The notes beneath the pieces are model-generated. The model saw nothing but the letters and a program-made list of their open reading frames with translations, ran no database searches and had not been told where the DNA came from. Shown piece after piece: positions 54,122-61,920 of a DNA stretch of 64,000 nucleotides (within the stretch, counting starts at the first letter, position 1; each line of letters begins with the position of its first letter). The DNA is taken from assembly GCF_038096175.1 (NCBI RefSeq), contig NZ_CP151099.1:2358501-2422500 (forward strand). Reading direction: 5' to 3'. Position numbers and translations under genes: made by a program. Origin of the DNA: Nostoc sp. UHCC 0302 (GTDB lineage: Bacteria; Cyanobacteriota; Cyanobacteriia; Cyanobacteriales; Nostocaceae).

Positions 54122-55945
54122 CTAATTCGGGACAATTTGCACTTTAACTTTCACTTTTTCTTGTGTATCGGGTAGCTTGACTGTTAAAGCAGTTGCGTCA
54201 AAATTGGTATAGTCTTCTTCATTGATCCATACTTGACCAATCCGCACGCTTCCAGGTGGCAAAATATCTGGTTGCACTCGCAGGATGTTGTCTTTAAATG
54301 CTCCCGGCTGTGGCTTAAAGTAAAAGTCGATTGGTTGCTTAGTAATTAGTAGGTTGGTGTAAACTACCGACAAATAGCTCAATTCAGTTGAGTGATAACC
54401 GCTCATTGAGTGGCTACCTTTAAACCGCTCATTACCCATCAAATAGGGCAAACCGTTCGCCAAAACATTGAAGTAAACACCGCCGTCATCATGGTCGAGG
54501 AAGAAAGCATTATAGAAAGCTGCCGCTTCGCGGGCGTGGCGCAAGTATTCCGGCTCTTGAGTTATGCCATGTAGAATCAAGTAGGCTAAAATTGCTTGCT
54601 CTTGCTGCCACCAAGCTTTCCGGTCGTGCCAGACGAAGCGGTATTGTTCTTCGCCTTCACCCAGTGTTCGCTCTACGACATCATACCAGCCTCCGCGCTG
54701 GCGATCGCTACCCGCATCTGGCATCAGGGCAGCAATTTTTTGTGCCAAATCTGCATATTCAGCTTTGGGTTTGAGGCTTTGCATCCGCATCAGATTCCAG
54801 GCAATTTTGAGGTTGTGGCCTACTACAGCGCGGTTTTGCTGCCATCCATAGGTGGTATCGTGGCTCCAATCTTCGTAGAACCGTTCTTGGACAAATGGGC
54901 TATTTTCGTAGTCGGGGAAGTATTTAGCGATCGTGTCAAAAGTGTATTCCAGCATATCGGCGTATTTTTGTTCGCCAGTTGCTAGCCACAAATTGATCAG
55001 ATAAGCTGGTGCGTGATCTCCTACTGAGTTCCAGTTTTTGCGGGCGCGGTTTGTACCCAGAGATTCTGCACGCGGATCTAAAGTTATCGGGTCAATGTGC
55101 GAAAAATAACCAACACCATCTTTATCTAAGAAAAAGCGATCAAACAAATCGATAGTCATCTCAGCATCTTTAAGAATGCGGGGATCACCGGTTATTCGAT
55201 AAGTTTGGATGGGGCCAGCTAGGGCATAAATTTGTTCATAGGCTGGGATGGCATCATAATCATCGCCAAATTCAGACGTAAGTAGTTTTTGCTCTCGGTT
55301 ACCTGTAACTTGAATACCGTGATACCAGTAAATTAAATCTTCATCTGGATCATAAAATCTCATGTGCTGGCGCAGATACTCTGTACCTTTTTCCGCGCCT
55401 TCCAGAAAGCGGTCTTCTCCGGTTAATAAGTAAGCTGAGGCGAAACCATAAACTAGGCGAGAAATCGTATCAGTTTCTTGCAAGAAATCATCACGCTTTT
55501 TACTACCAGCCAAGTTGAGGTAAGTGCGATATTCTTTATAATCAATCGGCTGTTCCGGGTAGCCAAACTGCCATTTCAAGTAGGAATCAGCAATTGAACG
55601 TATTTGTTTAATCCACCAATCTGCTTCTTCATGCCGATATTTGTTGGGTGCATCACCTGGAAAAACAAGATATTTAACTTCAAACTTATAATCTTGTCCA
55701 TAAGGATAGAAAACACCATAAGCAAACACGTGCTGACCAGGAGTGAGCATTTCACCAAACCGAGCAGTACAGTCTAGATAAGGTTCCTCTAAGTTTTGGC
55801 TAATCCGACCATAGGCGCTAGGGGTGAGGTATGCTTGGTATTCTCGTCCGTCTGATGTTTTGATACCAAATGATTTGTCATTACGGTTAAAGTGGGTGAC
55901 ATAACCGGCGATCGTGTCTGAAAATGAAAAACTCATATGATCCAT
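54122..55945 (-). CDS. AGE-family epimerase/isomerase
   Basis: 607 residues from ATG 55945. An N-terminal beta-rich region (about 1-95, SFSDTIAGYVTHFNRNDKSF) precedes an (alpha/alpha)6 barrel of the N-acylglucosamine 2-epimerase type (about 100-520), with repeated patterns such as ADWWIKQIRSIADSYLKWQF, DDFLQETDTISRLVYGF, YDAIPAYEQIYALAGPIQTY and WHDRKAWWQQEQAILAYLIL. Members interconvert sugars (GlcNAc/ManNAc, mannose/glucose, cellobiose). The open frame extends 30 codons further upstream into a repeated TACCCAATA-type tract; GGAGAT 12 bases before 55945 decides the start. Confidence 0.8.
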   Translation of the reverse strand: MDHMSFSFSDTIAGYVTHFNRNDKSFGIKTSDGREYQAYLTPSAYGRISQNLEEPYLDCTARFGEMLTPGQHVFAYGVFYPYGQDYKFEVKYLVFPGDAPNKYRHEEADWWIKQIRSIADSYLKWQFGYPEQPIDYKEYRTYLNLAGSKKRDDFLQETDTISRLVYGFASAYLLTGEDRFLEGAEKGTEYLRQHMRFYDPDEDLIYWYHGIQVTGNREQKLLTSEFGDDYDAIPAYEQIYALAGPIQTYRITGDPRILKDAEMTIDLFDRFFLDKDGVGYFSHIDPITLDPRAESLGTNRARKNWNSVGDHAPAYLINLWLATGEQKYADMLEYTFDTIAKYFPDYENSPFVQERFYEDWSHDTTYGWQQNRAVVGHNLKIAWNLMRMQSLKPKAEYADLAQKIAALMPDAGSDRQRGGWYDVVERTLGEGEEQYRFVWHDRKAWWQQEQAILAYLILHGITQEPEYLRHAREAAAFYNAFFLDHDDGGVYFNVLANGLPYLMGNERFKGSHSMSGYHSTELSYLSVVYTNLLITKQPIDFYFKPQPGAFKDNILRVQPDILPPGSVRIGQVWINEEDYTNFDATALTVKLPDTQEKVKVKVQIVPN

Positions 55946-55963
55946 AAGATTATCTCCAAGATT

Positions 55964-56037
55964 AGGTATTGGGCATTGGGTATTGGGTACTGGCGATTGG
56001 GTATTGGGGATTGGGTATGGATATTCAAAGCTCAAGC
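55964..56037. repeat. Tandem-like TACCCAATA tract upstream of the epimerase gene
   Basis: Degenerate copies of a string like GGGTATTGGG(C/T)ATTGGG repeated four to five times on the plus strand. It is a low-complexity intergenic sequence that is accidentally open in the epimerase frame (YPIPNTQSPVPNTQCPIPN). It is not coding. Confidence 0.6.
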
Positions 56038-56115
56038 AAATATTTAAATAATTTCTTTCCTAGTCACCAGTCACCAGTCCCCCGTCCCTAATCCCTAATC
56101 CCTAGTCTCTAGCCT

Positions 56116-56748
56116 TCAAGCATTTGCTCCAACTTTTACCTTTTGTTCCTGCTTCTCAATTTCTTGTAGAAAAACTTCCATAAATTGGTCTACAACTCCT
56201 GGATGTTTTCCTGTTATCAAGTTGCTATCAATAACTAAATCGGCGGTTACGTCACCTTCATAAATAACTTCACCACCTGCATTTTCTACATCACAAATAA
56301 TATTGTGAGCGCAGGTAACTTGGCGACCTTGAATCAAATCTTTATCAGCACATAAAAGCCACAAAGAATGACAGATTGTACCAATTTTCACACCATCTGT
56401 ATTCATTGCTTTTCTGAGAAAAACCACTGCTGGGGCTTGATTTTTCTGACCTTTTTTGACAGAAACCTGATATCGCAACCGATCCATAGCATAAGCACCA
56501 ATACAAATTATGCCTTTGTAATCGGATGGATTTATATCGTTAACTTCTGTGGTCACAACTACATGATCTTCAACTTCCCCGTTATCGGGATTTGAGCCGA
56601 ATGTTAATTGTGGATTACCCCACAAATGCGAAATGTATTCTACTTCATAACCTTGTTGAGGAAAGTACTCATTGAATTTGCGAAATTCAGTTTGGTCAAA
56701 ATGTTCTTCAATAAGTACACCAATTTTTCCTTTTAAATCAGTTGTCAT
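56116..56748 (-). CDS. DJ-1/PfpI-family protein
   Basis: 210 residues with the flavodoxin-like fold of the DJ-1/PfpI superfamily. The nucleophile elbow GTICHSLWLL carries Cys126-His127, and Glu14 (VLIEEHFDQTEF) is in the position of the conserved Glu. Members act as proteases, deglycases or chaperones in oxidative and carbonyl stress. Length slightly above the 180-residue norm. It follows the AGE epimerase gene upstream on the same strand, with a repeat tract between, and may belong to a stress cluster. Start ATG 56748. Confidence 0.85.
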   Translation of the reverse strand: MTTDLKGKIGVLIEEHFDQTEFRKFNEYFPQQGYEVEYISHLWGNPQLTFGSNPDNGEVEDHVVVTTEVNDINPSDYKGIICIGAYAMDRLRYQVSVKKGQKNQAPAVVFLRKAMNTDGVKIGTICHSLWLLCADKDLIQGRQVTCAHNIICDVENAGGEVIYEGDVTADLVIDSNLITGKHPGVVDQFMEVFLQEIEKQEQKVKVGANA

Positions 56749-56852
56749 AGCTAGCTCACTCTTTAATTATTTGTATGTATTGAATGCCAATCTGTTGATA
56801 AATTCAAAGTGTAAATCTGTTCTGTTTCATGTCAGTGAAATCTGAAGAGGCG

Positions 56853-58280
56853 TCACTCAAGACGGGAGTATTTGGTTTGTTGTTGGATAACTAAAAACGC
56901 AACGATTGCACCCAGTGCCACTAAACCAGCACCGAGGTAGAAAGCAGACTGAAAGCCTTGGGTCAATGCGCTTACCAATACCTCTGGTGAGTTACCTTGC
57001 GCTGCAATAATTCCTTTAGTGTGAGCGCTGGCGATCGCCACTAGCAACGCCAGAACTATAGCAGCACCTACCTGCTGACTAGTAGCCAGCAACCCGGAGG
57101 CTAGCCCGGCATCTTCATCTTTGACCGACATGAAAGCAGCAATAGTTAACGGGACAAAGGAGAGACCAGCGCTAGCACCAACAATGAGCGAAGCTGGTAG
57201 CACATGGATTAAATAACTGCCACCGACAGCAACTTGGGCGAAGAGTACCAGACCGATGGCCATTAAAAGCATCCCGGCTGTCAAAACAGGTTTGACACCG
57301 AACCTATTCACCATCACCGAGGCAAAACCAGAGGAAGCACCGCCAGCTAGTGCAAAAGGTAAAAAGGCAAGTCCTGAGTTGAGCGCCGACAAGCCTAGCA
57401 CCTGCTGGAGGTAGAGTGAGATAAAGAACAAGGTACACAACGGCCCAGTGCCGTGAACCAAAGTGACAAGGTTAGCTCCAGTGAGATTACGTAGACGGAA
57501 GATTCGCAACGGCACTAGTGGTGCAGGCGATCGCTGCTCAATAATAATGAAGCCGACGAAAAGTAGCACACACAGCAAGAGTAATCCCAGTGTCCGCCCC
57601 AAGTGTCCTTCAGCGTTCACGATTGTGAAGACAAGCAGAATTAGCCCTGTTGTACTACAGAAAGCGCCTGCTAAATCGAATTGCCGAGAATCTTTTTTCG
57701 TGACAGTCTCATTCAACAATGTTGGAGCAAACAGAGCTGCTGCACCAGCAATGGGTACGTTGACAAATAGCACCCATTCCCAGCCCAGCATCCCAGTCAG
57801 TATTCCACCCAAAAGTACGCCAGCTGCGCCACCTGATGCACCCGTAGCTCCCCAAACTCCTAACGCGCGGTTGCGTTCCGAACCTTCAGTGAAAGTCATC
57901 GTGAGAATTGACAACGCCGTCGGAGAGCTAAGAGCAGCGCCTAGGCCCTGAAGACTACGCGCTGTAATCAGCATAGCTCCAGAAGTCGCAAGACCTCCCA
58001 TCAGTGAGGCTAAAGAAAATAGAGTCAGTCCAACGATGAAAACGCGACGGTGGCCGAGTAGGTCTCCTGCACGACCACCAAGCAGGAGAAAGCCCCCAAA
58101 AGCAAGTGTATAAGCGTTAATCACCCATTGGAGGTTCTGTTGTGAGAAATCAAACGCTGACTGCATTGAGGGCAAAGCAACGTTAATAATCGATACATCA
58201 AGTACGAACATAAACTGTGTAGCACACAGTAGGATCAGCGCTAGCCAACGCCTGGAATCTATTGCAGTCTTAGTGACCAT
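56853..58280 (-). CDS. MFS multidrug exporter, DHA2 family (14 TMS)
   Basis: 475 residues, very hydrophobic, with about 14 membrane helices. The first helix region is LALILLCATQFMFVLDVSII (motif D1, NVALPSMQ), followed by motif A GRAGDLLGHRRVFIVGL at about 68-84, and motif C in LGVWGATGASGGAAGVLLGG. It belongs to the EmrB/QacA group that expels drugs or metabolites with protons. It lacks the EmrA partner. Located between the DJ-1 and the ABM-domain genes, it could export a product of the local enzymes. Start ATG 58280. Confidence 0.92.
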   Translation of the reverse strand: MVTKTAIDSRRWLALILLCATQFMFVLDVSIINVALPSMQSAFDFSQQNLQWVINAYTLAFGGFLLLGGRAGDLLGHRRVFIVGLTLFSLASLMGGLATSGAMLITARSLQGLGAALSSPTALSILTMTFTEGSERNRALGVWGATGASGGAAGVLLGGILTGMLGWEWVLFVNVPIAGAAALFAPTLLNETVTKKDSRQFDLAGAFCSTTGLILLVFTIVNAEGHLGRTLGLLLLCVLLFVGFIIIEQRSPAPLVPLRIFRLRNLTGANLVTLVHGTGPLCTLFFISLYLQQVLGLSALNSGLAFLPFALAGGASSGFASVMVNRFGVKPVLTAGMLLMAIGLVLFAQVAVGGSYLIHVLPASLIVGASAGLSFVPLTIAAFMSVKDEDAGLASGLLATSQQVGAAIVLALLVAIASAHTKGIIAAQGNSPEVLVSALTQGFQSAFYLGAGLVALGAIVAFLVIQQQTKYSRLE

Positions 58281-58434
58281 AAGATTTTTTGTGTCATTAG
58301 TGAGGCGGGTAGGGGACAGGGAGCAGGGGGCAGAGGGGTAGGGAGCAGAACTAATTTGGAAATAAAGATTATGAGCAAGTCAATTAAGTTATGGTTTCTC
58401 CTACACCTCTACACCCTTGAAAAAATAGCGATCG

Positions 58435-58752
58435 CTATGGTTGTGTTGTAAACACGACTTCGTATAAGTGAAAATCGTGAGGGAATTCTACAGCCTTCTC
58501 TACAGGAGCCATAAATTCTTGGCTTTTCAGAGCTGCTTCCAGTGCTTCTTTGCTGCTCCACTGGGCGTAGTTTACAACTCGTGTACCATCCAAGCTTTTG
58601 TGGATATTCACAGAGATCAAGCCCTCTTGCTTCTTAGCTTTTTCGATGTTACTTACAAGGTGATCTACTAAGATCTGCTGCTGTTGAGGATTTTCAACTG
58701 TGAAGACGTTAATGACGGTGAGTAGACCAGCTTTGTCGCTAATTGTAGCCAT
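58435..58752 (-). CDS. Antibiotic-biosynthesis-monooxygenase (ABM) domain protein
   Basis: A 105-residue ferredoxin-like alpha+beta barrel protein. Diagnostic stretches are VINVFTVENPQQQQILVDHL, GLISVNIHKSLDGTRVVNYA and WSSKEALEAALKSQEF. These small dimeric proteins include quinone-forming monooxygenases and quorum-signal or haem-degrading enzymes; no catalytic metal ligand is needed. Substrate unknown. Start ATG 58752. Its neighbours (MFS exporter, PEP-CTERM protein, cupin/CHRD protein, VOC/SnoaL fusion) are compatible with a small metabolite-processing group but do not prove one. Confidence 0.85.
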   Translation of the reverse strand: MATISDKAGLLTVINVFTVENPQQQQILVDHLVSNIEKAKKQEGLISVNIHKSLDGTRVVNYAQWSSKEALEAALKSQEFMAPVEKAVEFPHDFHLYEVVFTTQP

Positions 58753-58823
58753 GTTCGTCTTAGTTAAAAGTTAGTTTGGTTGGCTATAAAATAATCACAG
58801 ATGAAGTTGAATCACTGCGAATC

Positions 58824-59513
58824 TTATAAGCTATTTGTTGGGAAATCAACAAATGAATCTGTGAGTATTCTGCGTTTGGCTCTCAGGCTGCGTCGTCGCA
58901 ACTGTGTACCAACTCCAAGCACACCCAGAGCGAGGAGCGCTGCATCATACTTCGGTTCTGGAACAGCGTTAACTTGGAAGGAACCTGTAACTGAAGCTTT
59001 TCCTTGGAAAGGAGTATTTGGATCTAAACTGAGTTTGCCAATTTCGGAAAAGTCCAGCTTGCCGCTAGCACCTTTAAATTTTCCCTCTCCGCCAGTGATC
59101 GTATAAACACCTGTAGTTGTTGCTGTGAGAGTCTGGAAATCAATTAACCCAACGGCACTATCGCTTGCAAATAACTTGTCTCCACCGCTGCCTTCGATGA
59201 CAACCGAGCCAGCAGGGAAACCCTGTAAGCCAAATTTTGTAGGATTTGTGTCAAAGGTGAATTTGCCAGTATTGAAGTCAGTTAGACCGTAGACCAGGCC
59301 GCTAAGAGTATTCAGTCCAAAAGAAGCGTTCGTACTTTTCCATGAGGGGGATACCTGTACGATGTTTGGAGCGGCGTTAACTGAGGTATTTAATGTGTCG
59401 TAGTTGGCACTAAATGTATAATTAATTTGGGCGCTAACTGCCGGACGAATTGAGCCAAAAGTTACTAAACAAACAGTTACAGGTAAAAGCCATTTAGAAT
59501 TTGAGCGGAGCAT
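58824..59513 (-). CDS. PEP-CTERM-type exported protein with extended tail
   Basis: 229 residues. Signal peptide at about 1-28 (LLPVTVCLVTFGSIRPAVSA), then a beta-rich domain with no familiar enzyme motif. The sorting segment is VPEP at 184-187, a short hydrophobic stretch AALLALGVLGVGTQ and basic RRR. Typical PEP-CTERM proteins end here; this one continues for 21 residues. It is probably exported and sorted by an exosortase, which is not in the window. Start ATG 59513. Confidence 0.78.
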   Translation of the reverse strand: MLRSNSKWLLPVTVCLVTFGSIRPAVSAQINYTFSANYDTLNTSVNAAPNIVQVSPSWKSTNASFGLNTLSGLVYGLTDFNTGKFTFDTNPTKFGLQGFPAGSVVIEGSGGDKLFASDSAVGLIDFQTLTATTTGVYTITGGEGKFKGASGKLDFSEIGKLSLDPNTPFQGKASVTGSFQVNAVPEPKYDAALLALGVLGVGTQLRRRSLRAKRRILTDSFVDFPTNSL

Positions 59514-59569
59514 ACTATACCCTTATTACAAACAGTTGGACGTACTTTTAAGCTTTTTTCAACTTATGA

Positions 59570-61780
59570 CTAGGCAAAAACAAAGTCGTTAGCCGTTAAT
59601 TCGTTGGACAAAATGCCTGACACGTTTGCTAAAGAATACTCTGTACCGCCTAATGTGGCGAGAATGCTGGTGCTGCGGAGGTCGCCATAAACAGGTAGTA
59701 ACTTCAAATCATCAAAGTCAGAAATCCCACTAACGCCGCTGATGTAAATCTTGTCAACACCCAATTCAAAGTCTGCAATGATGTTGCGCGTATCTTGCAA
59801 AGTTGGCAGTACGGGAAAAGGTGGTGGTAACGGTACTGATTGTCTGGGGTCAAGCACAGTATCGGGAATTCTACCGTTAGCAATCCAGAACTGGTCAGTC
59901 CCAGCATTACCGTAGAGAACGTTTTCGCCACCATTGACAATAAACAGTGTATCGTCTCCGTCACCCCCAACTAGTTGATCTTGCTTGCCAGCTATGAGGA
60001 AGTCGTTCCCCTCACCGCCATCCAGAAGGTTGCGACCAGTACCGCTAGAGGCATCGAGTAAGTCTTCTCCTTTTTCGCCAAATAGGCGATCGTCCTGAGT
60101 GGCATAGAGTTCATCATTACCTTTACCACCGTAAACCCGAAGATTCTTGCGATTAGGCTGAGAAAATACATCATCTCCATCACCCAAGAAAACCAGTTGC
60201 TTGTGGGAGGCACGTCCTTGAGGCTTTAAAGGTGAAGGAATCGGTGCTGGCTCAAGGTTTCCCTGTGGTACTGAAACTGCTAGTGACTCTACTTTTGCTG
60301 TGCCAAAGTTAGCGATCGCATATTCATTTCCTGGGGCGATTTCCACAAAGGTGTCTGGCCCAGCCAGTCTGACTTCATCACCAATTTTGACTGATAGTTG
60401 TCCTTGTTTTACATATAAAATTTCATGGTTCTCACTTTTAATTGGCACGCCAAAATCATCAGTGGTGCGACCAATTTGACCACGAATTTCGCCAGCCGGA
60501 TTACCTTGGGTGTGAACCTGGAAGTAGTAATCAGATTCTTGCCCTGGTAAACCAGTACCAGTCAGAAAATCTTTTAATTCCTTGGGAATATCTGCCTCTT
60601 TCTGAGTCCAGATACCCTTGAGTGTGGTGGAACCATCCGCATTCAATTTTATAGTCAGGTTGTCTTCATCTTGATGGTGCGGATCTAAGATATTAAAGAC
60701 GTGTCCACCATTGCTGCCGCGATCGCCTGAGTGGATATGAATTGCAGTAACATCATCTAACTCATTATCAGGAGTTTGAGGAGTGCCACCTGGTAACAAT
60801 TCCCCAAAGTCTAAGCCAGTTACTGTCAAATCATAGAAAAGAGCATTCCCTGTTCTCAAAGGTTTGATATTAGCAACGCCAGTCGCTAACGATTTACTAT
60901 CCTTAACCACTTGGCTGGCATTTAAGTTAGCTTGAACAAAAGTATCAGCCGCTTGCGGCGCAAGCGAAAATTCGTTATATGCAAACTTATTCCCAGTTTC
61001 TGTAAAGCTAGCTAGGGAAGTGTATTCAATTCCAAACGGCCCGGTAAATGTTGGTCGCTGCGGTAACCCTGGCTGATTCCCAGTTGTCCAAACTTTAAAA
61101 CCATCAATTTTGGAAAGGGCGATCGCTTGCTGGACAACATCAGGCTTGGCGTCTTCTGGAAGCACCAGTAAATAATCAAGTGCATCTGCGGGTGGTTGAA
61201 AATCTGGCCCTGCAAACGATATACCTGCCTTAGTCCGCAACGAAAATTCTGCTAGGTTGATAAAGGTTGCTTCATCAGGTGGAATAACAGGTACGGGGTC
61301 ATTCCTATTTATGACTCGTTCAGCTACAGTACTGAAGAAGAGGTCTAACGCCCCAGGAGTAGTTAACGAAAGTGTTCTTGCTCCCGGAGTTTTTCCCGAT
61401 ATCGATACCTGCGAGTCTAAGTTACGATAGCCGTGGACTCTATCTTTGGGGCCGAAGATCAAACTGCCTTCGGGCAGTACCAAACTATTAGTCCCTTGGT
61501 TACCTAAGTTGTATTGAATTTCCCCAGCAGTTATGTACCACGTTTCTTGTTCGTAAGGATGGAAGTGTGGTGGCGGCCCACCCCCAACTGGCAAGAAGAA
61601 ATCGAAAAAGTTGTAGGAAAAGTCAGTCTCCCGCGAAGTTGCTAAAAACGTATACAAATCACCTGAACCATAGACAGCCGCACGAGTTGGATCGTCTTGT
61701 GGTACAAGCAAATAATCATCAACAACTTTACCTCGTGTAGAAGGTGGGATGCTAACGTAGGGGCCTGTATTATGTGTCAT
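59570..61780 (-). CDS. Cupin-CHRD-cupin-RTX secreted protein
   Basis: 736 residues without a signal peptide. Order: cupin (about 40-140, with PPHFHPYEQETWYI and VHGYRNLD), then an undefined part, then a CHRD domain (about 280-445; VTAIHIHSGDRGSNGGHVF and GEIRGQIG), a second cupin (about 450-510), and six hemolysin-type calcium repeats (about 530-640, for example YGGKGNDELYA, GGDGDDTLFIV), and a DUF-like C-terminus. RTX repeats and no N-terminal signal point to type I secretion. Metal-binding cupins plus CHRD (also found in chordin and SOD-like extracellular proteins) hint at an extracellular enzyme or binding protein. Role unknown. Confidence 0.82.
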   Translation of the reverse strand: MTHNTGPYVSIPPSTRGKVVDDYLLVPQDDPTRAAVYGSGDLYTFLATSRETDFSYNFFDFFLPVGGGPPPHFHPYEQETWYITAGEIQYNLGNQGTNSLVLPEGSLIFGPKDRVHGYRNLDSQVSISGKTPGARTLSLTTPGALDLFFSTVAERVINRNDPVPVIPPDEATFINLAEFSLRTKAGISFAGPDFQPPADALDYLLVLPEDAKPDVVQQAIALSKIDGFKVWTTGNQPGLPQRPTFTGPFGIEYTSLASFTETGNKFAYNEFSLAPQAADTFVQANLNASQVVKDSKSLATGVANIKPLRTGNALFYDLTVTGLDFGELLPGGTPQTPDNELDDVTAIHIHSGDRGSNGGHVFNILDPHHQDEDNLTIKLNADGSTTLKGIWTQKEADIPKELKDFLTGTGLPGQESDYYFQVHTQGNPAGEIRGQIGRTTDDFGVPIKSENHEILYVKQGQLSVKIGDEVRLAGPDTFVEIAPGNEYAIANFGTAKVESLAVSVPQGNLEPAPIPSPLKPQGRASHKQLVFLGDGDDVFSQPNRKNLRVYGGKGNDELYATQDDRLFGEKGEDLLDASSGTGRNLLDGGEGNDFLIAGKQDQLVGGDGDDTLFIVNGGENVLYGNAGTDQFWIANGRIPDTVLDPRQSVPLPPPFPVLPTLQDTRNIIADFELGVDKIYISGVSGISDFDDLKLLPVYGDLRSTSILATLGGTEYSLANVSGILSNELTANDFVFA

Positions 61781-61920
61781 CGGCGTGAATTTCCAGTCGG
61801 TGTTGGTTTTATGGTGAATAACAGGCTACTTGGTACTGAAGCTGTTGGGGTTTTGGTGACTAAGAGTTAGGGGCGCACAGCTGTACGCCCCTACAGCTGA
61901 TTCAACTGCTTTTAAATGTT

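Noticed and set aside
55946-56035. Longer N-terminus for the AGE epimerase (YPIPNTQSPVPNTQ)
   Set aside because: Encoded by a degenerate tandem repeat; ATG 55945 has a better ribosome site.
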